From assembly GCF_036985595.1 (NCBI RefSeq), contig NZ_BTPU01000031.1, positions 1-64,000 of the forward strand: a stretch of 64,000 nucleotides of DNA, read 5' to 3'. The position numbers and the translations under genes are program-made. The stretch is from Vallitalea maricola (lineage in GTDB: Bacteria > Bacillota > Clostridia > Lachnospirales > Vallitaleaceae). Below the pieces are notes generated by a model. It was given only the letters and a program-made list of their open reading frames with translations, did not search any database and was not told where the DNA came from. Shown here one piece after another: positions 7,105-15,949 of the stretch (within the stretch, counting starts at the first letter, position 1; each line of letters begins with the position of its first letter).

Positions 7105-8565
7105 ATGAAAATGTTAGCATTTGATTTTGGAGCAAGTAGTGGTAGAGGTATAATAGGAGAACTTAAGGATAATATGATTATTCTAAAAGAAGTACATCGA
7201 TTTGAAAATGAGCCTGTAAAACTTAGAAATCATTTACAATGGGACTTTCTAAGATTAGTTTATGAAATCAAGAAATGTCTTATTAAATGTAAAAATGATG
7301 GTGAAGAGATAAAAAGTATTGGAATCGATACATGGGGTGTTGATTATGGTCTAATTGACGGAGATGGTGAACTTATAACAAGTCCTTTCCATTATAGGGA
7401 TTCAAGAACAGATAATATGACTAACAAGTGTTTTGAATTTATTTCAAAAGAAGAACTAATACGTCTTAGCGGTATTGATTGTAATCAGTATAATACCATC
7501 TATCAGCTGTTAGCAGAAACTGAGACTGCCTCAAGCCGCTTGGAAGATGCTCAGACTATGCTGCTTATGCCTGATTTATTTAACTATATATTAACAGGAG
7601 TCCAAAAAGCTGAATATACAATAGCTACAACTACACAGTTATACGACTACCATATAAATGATTGGAATTATGATTTAATTGATAGAGTTGGGTTACCTTC
7701 TAGAATATTCCCAGAGATAATTCAACCAGGTAATGAAATAGGAAATATAACAGATGATATCAAGGAAGAACTTGATATAGATGATTGTAAAGTGATAAGT
7801 GTAGGAAGCCATGATACATCCTCTGCTATCGCCGCTATACCAGCCATAGAAGAAGACTTTATTTTTATCGCTACAGGAACATGGGTTATGGTAGGTGTTG
7901 AAAATGAAGGTATTTTAGTTAATGAAACCACACAAAATCATGGTCTAAGCAATGAAGGCGGAGTTGGTGGTAAAGTTAATCTTCTAAAGAATATCATGGG
8001 ACTTTGGCTGATTCAAGAATCAAAAAGACAGTGGAACAAAGATGGAATTGATATAGGATTCGGTGAAATGGTTGAAGAAGGACTAAAAGCAAAAACTACA
8101 TCTATAATCAACCCGGACCATAAACTCTTTTACGCTCCTTCTGATATGCCTAATAAGATCAAAAGATCCTGTGATGAATCAGGGCAGCCTGTACCAGAAA
8201 CAATCGGTGAGATTGTCAGAATTATTGAAGAGAGTTTGGCATTAACAATAAAATATACCATAGAAGGAATTGAAAAAACTACTAACAAAAGATATAATAC
8301 TATACATATGTTTGGTGGTGGAATCCAAGATAAGTTATTATGCCAATTAGTAGCCAATGCAACTGGAAAAGAAGTAGTTACTGGACCAAAAGAAGCTACA
8401 TCAATGGGTAACATATTACTTCAGGCAATTGGATTGGGAGAGATTGAGAATATAAAACAAGGTCGTGAGATTGTACGTAATTCAATCGAAATCACAAGAT
8501 ATGTACCTGAGGACAATACTGACTTGGATGATAAGTACAATAAATATCTAGAAATAATAAAATAA
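7105..8565 (+). CDS. rhaB: Rhamnulokinase
   Basis: The 486-residue protein of the FGGY carbohydrate kinase family transfers phosphate from ATP to L-rhamnulose, giving rhamnulose 1-phosphate in the cytoplasm. The N-terminal phosphate loop AFDFGASSGRGIIGEL followed by EVHRFENEPV is characteristic of RhaB rather than xylulokinase or glycerol kinase. Other RhaB-like motifs are DTWGVDYGL, HYRDSRT, the catalytic-base region GSHDTSSA (Asp237) and ATGTWVMVGVE. Length agrees with the family. The start ATG follows a GGGGTG ribosome binding site. It is 9 bp upstream of its probable regulator. No rhamnose isomerase or aldolase gene lies in the window, so the rest of the pathway must be elsewhere. Confidence 0.88.
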   Translation: MKMLAFDFGASSGRGIIGELKDNMIILKEVHRFENEPVKLRNHLQWDFLRLVYEIKKCLIKCKNDGEEIKSIGIDTWGVDYGLIDGDGELITSPFHYRDSRTDNMTNKCFEFISKEELIRLSGIDCNQYNTIYQLLAETETASSRLEDAQTMLLMPDLFNYILTGVQKAEYTIATTTQLYDYHINDWNYDLIDRVGLPSRIFPEIIQPGNEIGNITDDIKEELDIDDCKVISVGSHDTSSAIAAIPAIEEDFIFIATGTWVMVGVENEGILVNETTQNHGLSNEGGVGGKVNLLKNIMGLWLIQESKRQWNKDGIDIGFGEMVEEGLKAKTTSIINPDHKLFYAPSDMPNKIKRSCDESGQPVPETIGEIVRIIEESLALTIKYTIEGIEKTTNKRYNTIHMFGGGIQDKLLCQLVANATGKEVVTGPKEATSMGNILLQAIGLGEIENIKQGREIVRNSIEITRYVPEDNTDLDDKYNKYLEIIK

Positions 8566-8574
8566 GGTGAAAAT

Positions 8575-9678
8575 ATGGATATACAACCTAAGTACAAAAC
8601 TCTAAAAAATTATATAAAGCAGCGTATCACTAGTGGAGTTTATAAGCCTAAGGAAGCTATTCCAAGCGAAAATGAGTTTTGTAAATTATTTAATACAAGT
8701 AGAGTAACTGTAAGAAAAGCCATTGACGAATTGGTTATAGAAAATTATATTTATAGAGTCCAAGGTGTAGGCACATTCGTTCAAGAGAATTCATTACGTG
8801 GTAAACAAGAAGAAAGCAATAGGGTTGACCTTATTTTCCATGATAATAATTTGTTATTTTCGGAATTTAATTCTAGTATTATATTAGGTGCAGAGAAGAT
8901 TTTGGAACAAGGTGGGTTAACTCTAGCTACTTATTACTCAATGAATGATACTAAGACCCAATACGATAAAATCAATAATTCAATAAAAGATGGGGCAAAA
9001 GGAATAATCTTATGTGGTTGTCTTGAAGATGAAGAAACTACAAGATTAAAAGAATTTACTGATTCGCCTATACCCATTATATGTATTGATAGATACTTTG
9101 AATCACTTCCATTTGATGCAGTCATTGGAGAAGATTTTAATGCTGGTTATGAAGCTGGAGATATTTTCATAAAAAATGGGTATAGGAATATAGGCTATTA
9201 TTACCCATACTCTATTGAATCATCTGTAACTAGGGGAAGAGTTAATGGACTTCTTCAAGCAATGAAAGATAATAATATTGAAGTCAATAAAAATCTTATA
9301 GTTAGGAGTACTGAAACTAAAAAGGAAAATGTATATGACTATAATGTAATAAGCAAAAATATCAGAGAATATTTGATGGAAAATCAAGAGCTACAGGCAG
9401 TTTTAGCCTTTAATGATATTACATCATTACTATTTTATAAGGAAGCAGCAAGGTTAGGTCTGAAGATTCCACAAGATATTGCATTAATTAGTTTTGGTGA
9501 TTTTTATATTGATTCAATATTTGAAGTAGGACTCACGTCATTTAATCAACATGCTGATAAAATAGGGCAAGAAGCAGCCAAAATTCTTATTAATAGATTA
9601 ATAAATAAAGATAAGGTGAGTAGAAAAGTAATAAAGGTTAATTACGAATTGATACGAAGAAAATCGTGCAGCTGGTAG
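8575..9678 (+). CDS. AraR-type transcriptional regulator (GntR HTH with LacI-like sugar domain)
   Basis: The 367-residue protein has a GntR winged helix at residues 1-75 (LKNYIKQRITSGVYKPKEAI, SENEFCKLFNTSRVTVRKAI, GVGTFV) and a periplasmic-binding-protein-like effector domain from about 80 to 360 (DLIFHDNN, IICIDRYF, AVLAFNDI, DIALISFGD). This hybrid layout is that of AraR-family sugar-responsive repressors. The start ATG lies 9 bp after the kinase stop with GGTGA as ribosome binding site, so the two genes form an operon. It probably represses its own operon through the dyad at 7047-7070, with rhamnose, rhamnulose or a related sugar as effector, which is inference. Confidence 0.85.
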   Translation: MDIQPKYKTLKNYIKQRITSGVYKPKEAIPSENEFCKLFNTSRVTVRKAIDELVIENYIYRVQGVGTFVQENSLRGKQEESNRVDLIFHDNNLLFSEFNSSIILGAEKILEQGGLTLATYYSMNDTKTQYDKINNSIKDGAKGIILCGCLEDEETTRLKEFTDSPIPIICIDRYFESLPFDAVIGEDFNAGYEAGDIFIKNGYRNIGYYYPYSIESSVTRGRVNGLLQAMKDNNIEVNKNLIVRSTETKKENVYDYNVISKNIREYLMENQELQAVLAFNDITSLLFYKEAARLGLKIPQDIALISFGDFYIDSIFEVGLTSFNQHADKIGQEAAKILINRLINKDKVSRKVIKVNYELIRRKSCSW

Positions 9679-9704
9679 ATAATCAACCAGCTTTATTTTT
9701 TTTT
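9670..9704 (+). terminator. Intrinsic terminator between convergent genes
   Basis: AGCTGGT (9670-9676) pairs with ACCAGCT (9686-9692), followed by a long T-run to 9704. The stem overlaps the stop codon of the regulator and the end of the DivIVA-like gene on the other strand. Confidence 0.85.
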
Positions 9705-10078
9705 GAACAACTAATAATATTATCTATTTCATCAATAGTATCCAAGACTGTCTGTAATTCATTATCTGTAAAAGAATTTTTGAAATGATCAATAAAGACA
9801 TCGTAGTCATTTTTAAAGCTTCCCAGTTTTTTCTTAGTATTGTCTAATTCATGTTTTAGATGTTCTAATTGAATAAGAGCATCTTTTTCAATTTCAAATG
9901 CACGTATTTCAGCTTCTTCAATAATTTGTTTAGAAGTAATATGAGATTCAACTAAAGCTTGTGAAATATACTGCTCTTTTAATTTATAATCGTCAATAGC
10001 ATGTTCTAACTCCATAATGAAGTCGTCAACTTCCTGTGGTGAATATCCTTTTTTAATAATAGAGAATGAATTCGACAT
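9683..10078 (-). CDS. DivIVA-domain protein
   Basis: I place the start at the ATG ending at 10078, which has GGGGG 8 bases upstream. The longer frame up to 10144 has no ribosome binding site. The 131-residue product starts MSNSFSIIKKGYSPQEVDDF, the membrane-targeting motif of DivIVA-family proteins, followed by a long coiled coil (residues about 20-95). Proteins of this family mark the cell poles or septum and recruit partners. This one is short and more like the generic DivIVA-domain proteins than canonical DivIVA or GpsB. It lies downstream of the germination operon on the same strand with a gap of about 100 bp. Confidence 0.75.
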   Translation of the reverse strand: MSNSFSIIKKGYSPQEVDDFIMELEHAIDDYKLKEQYISQALVESHITSKQIIEEAEIRAFEIEKDALIQLEHLKHELDNTKKKLGSFKNDYDVFIDHFKNSFTDNELQTVLDTIDEIDNIISCSKKNKAG

Positions 10079-10182
10079 TATTGTAACCCCCATAAAGATT
10101 TGTATTTTTCTTATAATAACCTTAAACTGATATAATTTTAGCATTAATTTGCAAATAAGGCAATAGAATAAGCATTACAGTT

Positions 10183-11277
10183 TCAGATTTTTTTCTTAGA
10201 ATCCTTTTTTAGTTTTATTTCTTCTCCAATGAAAATGATAAAAGGTACAACTATATTTACTACAATTGCGTATGGTAAGTAGACTTCTGAAGTTATATAA
10301 TTATAATCAAAGTAATCAGAATAGGTTAAGTAGCTTAATACACCTACTAGTAAGGTAATAGGTATTACAAAGGTTTTATAATTCTTTAGATTAAATAGAT
10401 GTTGAAAACTAATTAGTGCAGAGAATAATGACCCTACAACTTTTACAAAAGCCACATATATATATTCTAGTAGCAGAATCATCTCTATTCTCTGAAAAAA
10501 TATACCAATACTTATTCTTCGAATAGGAAGATAAGGTGGGAAAACCGACTCTACATAATTATCCTTTCCAATAACTAATATTGTGAATATAACCACTATA
10601 AAAAGTAGAAAAGCACCAAAAACAGGACCTATAGAAAATATTTTATAGTAAGATTTCTTACTCTTGAAGTTATTAAAGTATAATAGAAATATAAAATTTT
10701 GTGTAAGAGGAAATGCAAGAGCATATATAACTCCTTTGTAAACTGGTTCTATCCCATCATACATTATTGGAACTATATTATTCTTATTAAGTAGAGGTAT
10801 TAAGGTAAAGGGGATAAATATAAAGTAAAAGAATAATATATATAAGAAAATTTCACTCCATTTTCCATATACTGATATACCAGATTTTAACATTTGCATA
10901 GCAATAACAATAATTACAGTTATAATAATGATTTGGGGTGTAGCATTAAGCCCAACATCACTCATGAATTGATCAAATATCCTTATTAGTAAAGCACTTA
11001 GATATATTCCATTCCACAAAAAAATAATACTAAATATTTTACTTATGATTTTACCAAAAGTTATATCTGTAATCTGCAATATGTTTTTTCCTGGATAGTT
11101 TGAAAGCATTCTTGCATACATTAATTGAATAGGTATAGATACTAAGGATGCTATTAGTATTGCTAACCATGCATTTTCAGCAGCTGGGTTGGCACCACCA
11201 GTCATCATACCTGTTCCTAATGTAAACATAGCCATTATACTAATTGCTTGTCTTTCGGTTATTTTATCGTTATTCAT
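10183..11277 (-). CDS. Spore germination permease, GerAB type
   Basis: The 364-residue, very hydrophobic protein has about ten predicted membrane helices and begins NDKITERQAISIMAMFTLGTG, the usual start of GerAB-family (APC superfamily) germinant-receptor B subunits. In spores it sits in the inner membrane and forms the germinant-binding and channel part of the receptor with the A and C subunits encoded upstream. Length fits the family. Its start lies 15 bp after the small membrane gene, so it is the last subunit gene of the operon. Germinant specificity cannot be read from the sequence. Confidence 0.88.
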   Translation of the reverse strand: MNNDKITERQAISIMAMFTLGTGMMTGGANPAAENAWLAILIASLVSIPIQLMYARMLSNYPGKNILQITDITFGKIISKIFSIIFLWNGIYLSALLIRIFDQFMSDVGLNATPQIIIITVIIVIAMQMLKSGISVYGKWSEIFLYILFFYFIFIPFTLIPLLNKNNIVPIMYDGIEPVYKGVIYALAFPLTQNFIFLLYFNNFKSKKSYYKIFSIGPVFGAFLLFIVVIFTILVIGKDNYVESVFPPYLPIRRISIGIFFQRIEMILLLEYIYVAFVKVVGSLFSALISFQHLFNLKNYKTFVIPITLLVGVLSYLTYSDYFDYNYITSEVYLPYAIVVNIVVPFIIFIGEEIKLKKDSKKKI

Positions 11278-11292
11278 AAGCTACCTTTCTAA

Positions 11293-11484
11293 TCACCATA
11301 TTTTAATTATACTTGCAAAATTTCTATCAATGATGTTGAACATACCTAACAGATATAGGATTATAACTAAAGAAAATATAGATAAGTAAATCATTATGTC
11401 TTTTGATTTTCCTTGTTGTCTATATAAAAAATAAAGTTCTACACTTCCAATTAACATGTAAAATAATAACATAGATAGTAACAT
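11293..11484 (-). CDS. Small membrane protein in the germination operon
   Basis: The 63-residue protein has two hydrophobic helices separated by a basic turn (YRQQGKSKD). I choose the ATG ending at 11484, which has GGAG nine bases upstream. The TTG three codons earlier touches that GGAG. It lies between gerC and gerB on the same strand. Small membrane proteins occur in some germinant-receptor operons and can affect receptor function. I cannot assign a family. Confidence 0.65.
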   Translation of the reverse strand: MLLSMLLFYMLIGSVELYFLYRQQGKSKDIMIYLSIFSLVIILYLLGMFNIIDRNFASIIKIW

Positions 11485-11519
11485 TATTTCCAACTCCTAC
11501 AAATATATATAAGTTGAAT

Positions 11520-11551
11520 TAAATAATTGCTATAGAGCCAGCAATTATTTA
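11520..11551 (-). promoter_or_regulatory. Perfect 12-bp stem-loop between gerC and the small gene
   Basis: TAAATAATTGCT (11520-11531) and AGCAATTATTTA (11540-11551) are perfect inverted repeats with an 8-base loop. No T-run follows on the minus strand. It may stabilise or process the operon mRNA and tune the stoichiometry of the receptor subunits. Confidence 0.5.
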
Positions 11552-11602
11552 GTGCTATTTAACTTATAAAATTAAGGTAAATATATTGAACTTATTGAAT
11601 AG

Positions 11603-12754
11603 CTATTTGATTATTTTTTTATATAATGCACTTCCTGATATTTTTACAACCGAGTTAACCTTAATGTTAATATCTTGAAAAATATTAGACCAATCATCTT
11701 CGATTTGTTTCCATAAGGAAGGATTATCTGTTTTTATTAACTGACCAAACCCGAATATATCACTTTTTAACTTATTTTGAGCTTTGCTAACTAAATCTTT
11801 TATATTAGTCTCTATGATGTTCTCTGTTGATTCAATTAATTTTTTTCTACCTTCTTCATTGAATACATTAACATTATTATTCATAATTTCTGCTAAGACA
11901 GCAGTTGTTTGGGTTGATATTTCAATGGTAATGTTATCATCATAGTATTTGGGAGCAAGCTTAGTTTTAGTTTTGTTTATTTCTAATGAAACTTTAGAAA
12001 TTTCTTCATCATCATTATATTTTACTGGCAGTATACCACCATTTTGTTTGTTAAGAATAATAGATAAAGTCTTACTTTCATTACCATCAATCTTTCCTAC
12101 CATTTGATTTCCCTGAAATACAGCATTGCCTTCAGTATATGCACTATCACCAAATAAAGTTTTTTTTATTGAAATCAATGGAATAACTCCATTCTTACCT
12201 TTTGAGTTAGAAATATCAATGAATTCGTATAATTTAATAGGATATAATTTACCTATATATCTTACATTTTCTATAGTATCGTTAACATAAGTGGCAAGTT
12301 CTTGGTGATCTAGCCCTATTTCTAGAATTTCTTTAGATGTATATGGTTCAGGCGCAATAAATATCCACATATCTTCTCTAGTTTCATCATCTCTCATAAA
12401 AAAATCTAATACTTCATTAATATCTTCTTTTGCAATATCTTCACTAATTACAATAAAGGAAAGATGTCCGAAATAAACTCTTTTACCGTCTTGTAAAATT
12501 AAATTTCTTATAGCGTCAAAAATGGTTGTTCCTTTAGAACTGATGAATGTCTGACTAAGATTATTTCCTTTATTTTCTTCATTTGCTGTTAATAATACCT
12601 TTCCGGTAAATTCGTATATATCATGTTTTTTGTCTATACCAAGTCCAAATATTACTGATAGGTCATTTATCTCTCTATAATTCCAGCATGAAGTACATAA
12701 GATAGTATTTGTCATGATGATTATTACTAAAATACAGCTCTTAATTCTTTTCAT
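11603..12754 (-). CDS. Spore germination lipoprotein, Ger(x)C family
   Basis: The 383-residue protein has an N-terminal lipoprotein signal (hydrophobic helix, then LCTSC with Cys23 as the likely lipidated residue), followed by WNYREINDLSVIFGLGID, the signature start of GerAC proteins. The family forms the outer, lipid-anchored subunit of germinant receptors. The length is normal. It overlaps the upstream gerA-type gene by 14 bp, which indicates translational coupling. Confidence 0.9.
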   Translation of the reverse strand: MKRIKSCILVIIIMTNTILCTSCWNYREINDLSVIFGLGIDKKHDIYEFTGKVLLTANEENKGNNLSQTFISSKGTTIFDAIRNLILQDGKRVYFGHLSFIVISEDIAKEDINEVLDFFMRDDETREDMWIFIAPEPYTSKEILEIGLDHQELATYVNDTIENVRYIGKLYPIKLYEFIDISNSKGKNGVIPLISIKKTLFGDSAYTEGNAVFQGNQMVGKIDGNESKTLSIILNKQNGGILPVKYNDDEEISKVSLEINKTKTKLAPKYYDDNITIEISTQTTAVLAEIMNNNVNVFNEEGRKKLIESTENIIETNIKDLVSKAQNKLKSDIFGFGQLIKTDNPSLWKQIEDDWSNIFQDINIKVNSVVKISGSALYKKIIK

Positions 12755-14225
12755 TTGACTTTAGCCTCTTTTTTTCTAGTCTTTTTATTCTATAGTTAAT
12801 TAAGTTCTTGGAGCCGTTATTTATATTCCACCAAGGTATTCTGATTGCTGTATCTTGAACATTCAACTTATTCAAGTCAGTGAAGAATGTCATATAGTCT
12901 ACACCAAAACTTTTTAGATTCATTAAATGAATAGTTATACTCATAACACCAAAAATATACCCATATAGACCAAAAAAGGAACAGAATATAAGTAAATAGA
13001 ATTTAATGAATATAACAGATTCCAAGATAAATGGTAAAGCTAAACTTGTAATACCTGTCAGTGCAGTAATAATTACAATAGGTGCACTAATAAGTCTGGC
13101 ACTAACAGCTGCCTCACCAAGAACCAAAGCACCAACAATACTAATCGTTTGTCCGATATTTTGAGGAAGTCTGGAGCCTGCCTCTCTGAGGATTTCAAAG
13201 GTTATAAGCATTAATATCAACTCAACAATAGAAGGAAAAGGGACACCTTCCCGGCTGCTTACAATACTAACCATAATTTCTTGAGGTATCATTTCGTGAT
13301 GATAAGTTATTAATGCAATATATAATGCTGGAATGCTAGTAGATAATATGAAACAGAATATTCTTAATACACGGTTGAAAGAGGCAATGAAATAATGACT
13401 ATAGTAATCCTCATTAACCTCGAATTGCTCTATGAAGAGATAGGGAACAGTTAAAACACTAGGTGACCCATCAGTGAATATGGCTATTTTACCCTCTAAT
13501 AGTTTTGCTGCTATTACATCAGGTCTTTCTGAATTACCGATAGTATTAAAAAAACTTATGGACCTATCTTGAATATACTCACATATATATTCTGATTCTA
13601 AAATTATGTCTACATCTATATCATTAAGGCGTTTTTTTACTTCTTTTAATATTTTCTGAGAAACAGTATCTTCCATATAAGAAATACATATTCTTGTTTT
13701 CGTAACGTTACCTAGAACCATTATTTCAAACTTAAGATTAGGATTTTTTATTTTTTTTCTCACTAAGGATGTATTGGTTACTAATGATTCATTAAAACCT
13801 TCTTTCGGTCCTTTTGTAACTCTTTCTGCATCAGGTTCTTCAATAGCTCTTTTTTCAAAGCCTTTACTATTTATAAGTATAGCTTTATCACAAGTATCTA
13901 CTAATAATAGAGAGTATCCAAAACTAATATTAGAGATAATATCATTTATATTAGAAACTGTTGTTAAATCTATAGATGTTAGTACTTTTTTTGATACAAA
14001 TTCTAATAGCTTATCACTAACAATATTTTTTGGATACCTTGATATTAATAATTGTCTAACTACGTTTATTGTTAATTCTTCGTTATCAATCATGCCACTT
14101 ATAGAAATTAGACAATATTTTACAGAAGAATATTTTGCTTCAAATTCTCTATATTGAACAAATGCATCGTTCTTATATATATTTTTCAATTTGGCTATAT
14201 TTTCATTAATATTATTGGATAGCAT
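12741..14225 (-). CDS. Spore germination protein, GerA (A subunit) family
   Basis: The start is chosen as the ATG ending at 14225, with AGG ten bases upstream. The TTG at 14234 lies too close to that site. The 494-residue product has a soluble N-terminal half (residues 1-260, with SYMEDTV and the EGKIAIFTDGSPSVLTVPYLFIEQF motif typical of GerAA) and about five membrane helices in the C-terminal half (PQEIMVSIVSSREGVPFPSIVE, EAGSRLPQNIGQTISIVGALVLGEAAV). It is the first gene of the A-C-small-B operon and forms the A subunit of a germinant receptor in the spore inner membrane. Confidence 0.9.
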   Translation of the reverse strand: MLSNNINENIAKLKNIYKNDAFVQYREFEAKYSSVKYCLISISGMIDNEELTINVVRQLLISRYPKNIVSDKLLEFVSKKVLTSIDLTTVSNINDIISNISFGYSLLLVDTCDKAILINSKGFEKRAIEEPDAERVTKGPKEGFNESLVTNTSLVRKKIKNPNLKFEIMVLGNVTKTRICISYMEDTVSQKILKEVKKRLNDIDVDIILESEYICEYIQDRSISFFNTIGNSERPDVIAAKLLEGKIAIFTDGSPSVLTVPYLFIEQFEVNEDYYSHYFIASFNRVLRIFCFILSTSIPALYIALITYHHEMIPQEIMVSIVSSREGVPFPSIVELILMLITFEILREAGSRLPQNIGQTISIVGALVLGEAAVSARLISAPIVIITALTGITSLALPFILESVIFIKFYLLIFCSFFGLYGYIFGVMSITIHLMNLKSFGVDYMTFFTDLNKLNVQDTAIRIPWWNINNGSKNLINYRIKRLEKKRLKSNEKN

Positions 14226-14408
14226 GTAAATCAAACCTACTCTTCTAAAATAATGGTATAAATTCAGTAAAAATAGTAATATTATTATTTAACCTTGATA
14301 TTATCATTACCAATGATTGTACTTATATACGAAAAAATAATTAGCTGATTGAAATATTAATAGATAGGGACATATAAAAACGTTATTTTGATTAATTATA
14401 ACTTTCGC

Positions 14409-14437
14409 TTGACAATAATTATCAACAAGTATATCCT
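14409..14437 (+). promoter_or_regulatory. Promoter of the rubredoxin-domain oxidoreductase
   Basis: TTGACA (14409-14414) and, after 17 bp, TATCCT (14432-14437) form a plausible promoter about 40 bp upstream of the gene. A second possible -10 (TATATA) lies a few bases downstream. Confidence 0.5.
14410..14424 (+). promoter_or_regulatory. Fur/PerR-like box overlapping the -35
   Basis: TGACAATAATTATCA matches the 7-1-7 Fur-family box TGATAATNATTATCA at every position but one. It covers the -35 hexamer, so binding would repress. Fur (iron) and PerR (peroxide) boxes are too alike to separate by eye. A rubredoxin-linked redox enzyme would suit either. Confidence 0.6.
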
Positions 14438-14475
14438 ATATATAAGCAAAATTAATAGTCAAGGAGGACGGCAAT

Positions 14476-15798
14476 ATGAAACTTTGGAGATGTATTATTT
14501 GTGGGGAAATATTTGAAGGAGATGAACCTCCTGAGATTTGTCCAGTATGTGGTGCTCCATCGGAAGAATTTGAATTATATACTGAAGAGGAACCAGTATT
14601 TACGTCTAATACAAATGAAAAGATTGTTGTAATTGGCAATAATGCAGCAGGTATCTCAGCAGTAGAAGCAATGAGAAAAAGAAATACTAATGCTGAGATT
14701 ATAGTTATTGATAAAGATCCTAATTATGCTTATTATCGACCTAGTCTGTCAGATTATATAAGTGATAACCATGACGAAGAATATTTTTATTTGCATAAAA
14801 AAGAATGGTATAATGAAAATAACATAAATTTGAAACTTGGTACTGCGGCCATTAAGATTGATTCCAGTAACAACCAGATCATACTAGATAATGAAGAAAT
14901 TGTAAGCTACGAAAAATTGATAATAGCAAATGGCAGCCATAATTTTGTTCCACAACTTCCAGGTATCAATAAAAAAGGTGTCTTTTCTATTAAGACACTA
15001 TCTGACGCTGATAAAGTAAAAGCTTATGCAAAGGATTGTAATAAAGCAGCTATTATTGGAGGTGGATTATTAGGTCTTGAAGCAGCTTGGGAATTAAAGA
15101 AATTGGGACTTGATGTAACTGTTATAGAGGTGGCTGATAGATTATTACCAAAACAATTAGATGAAGAAAGTTCTAAAATACTTGAAAATGGTATTAAAAA
15201 AACGGGAATCAACATCCACAAAAGTGCAACGGCTGATGCTATTCTTGGCGAAGAGGAAGTAACAGGTATTCAACTTAATAATGAAATGACAATAGAAGCA
15301 GATATGGTTATTGTTTCTATAGGAGTCAGAGCTAATACAAAATTAGCCCAAGAAGCGGGTATAAACATTAATAAAGGTATTATTGTTGATGAATATATGA
15401 GAACCAATATTGAGAATATCTATGGAGCAGGAGATGTAACTGAGTTTGATGGTATTAACTATTATATATGGCAGCAAGCCATAGAACAAGGTGAAGTTGC
15501 AGGTGCTAATGCTGTTGGAGATACTCTTACTTATAAAAATATTATACCTAACAATGTATTCAATGCAATGAATATGAACATATTTTCAACTGGAGATTTA
15601 GGAAGTAAAAAAGACTTATCATATAATAGTGTCAATCAACAAGATATTGATAAAGAAATCTATAAAAAGCTATACTTTACAGGGAAGAAGTTTACTGGTG
15701 GTATCCTTATGGGAGATATAACAAAATCATCTGACATGATAAAAGGTGTTGAAGAAAAATCTAGTCTGAACCAAATGGTAAAAGAGATAATACTATAA
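14476..15798 (+). CDS. Rubredoxin-domain FAD/NAD(P)-dependent oxidoreductase
   Basis: The 440-residue protein begins with a short rubredoxin-like iron domain with cysteines C6-x2-C9 and C22-x2-C25 (RCIICGE, CPVCGAP). It continues as a pyridine-nucleotide disulfide oxidoreductase: FAD motif VVIGNNAAGISAVEA near residue 55, NAD(P) motif AAIIGGGLLGLEAAWE near 192, and the second FAD motif IYGAGDVTEF near 316. It resembles NADH:rubredoxin oxidoreductases that feed oxygen- or peroxide-reducing systems in anaerobes, with the electron carrier fused on. The ATG follows AAGGAGG. Electron acceptor is inference. The Fur-family box upstream suggests control by iron or oxidative stress. Confidence 0.82.
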   Translation: MKLWRCIICGEIFEGDEPPEICPVCGAPSEEFELYTEEEPVFTSNTNEKIVVIGNNAAGISAVEAMRKRNTNAEIIVIDKDPNYAYYRPSLSDYISDNHDEEYFYLHKKEWYNENNINLKLGTAAIKIDSSNNQIILDNEEIVSYEKLIIANGSHNFVPQLPGINKKGVFSIKTLSDADKVKAYAKDCNKAAIIGGGLLGLEAAWELKKLGLDVTVIEVADRLLPKQLDEESSKILENGIKKTGINIHKSATADAILGEEEVTGIQLNNEMTIEADMVIVSIGVRANTKLAQEAGININKGIIVDEYMRTNIENIYGAGDVTEFDGINYYIWQQAIEQGEVAGANAVGDTLTYKNIIPNNVFNAMNMNIFSTGDLGSKKDLSYNSVNQQDIDKEIYKKLYFTGKKFTGGILMGDITKSSDMIKGVEEKSSLNQMVKEIIL

Positions 15799-15825
15799 AA
15801 AGGTTAAAATAATATTGATATATGC

Positions 15826-15868
15826 AATAAGTGAAGTTGTATTATTATGCAACTTCACTTATTTTTTT
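15826..15868 (+). terminator. Strong intrinsic terminator
   Basis: AATAAGTGAAGTTG (15826-15839) pairs with CAACTTCACTTATT (15850-15863), followed by TTTTTTT. It ends the oxidoreductase transcript. Confidence 0.9.
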
Positions 15869-15949
15869 CACTTTTATTATTCTATCTATGATAAAATATA
15901 GATTATAGTTAACATTTAAATGAAAGAGTTATTAAGGAGATGTTAATCA

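Noticed and set aside
14295..14316. A second Fur box near the start of the germination operon
   Set aside because: Only about half of the consensus is present (TAATGATAAT on the minus strand), and the right half does not match.
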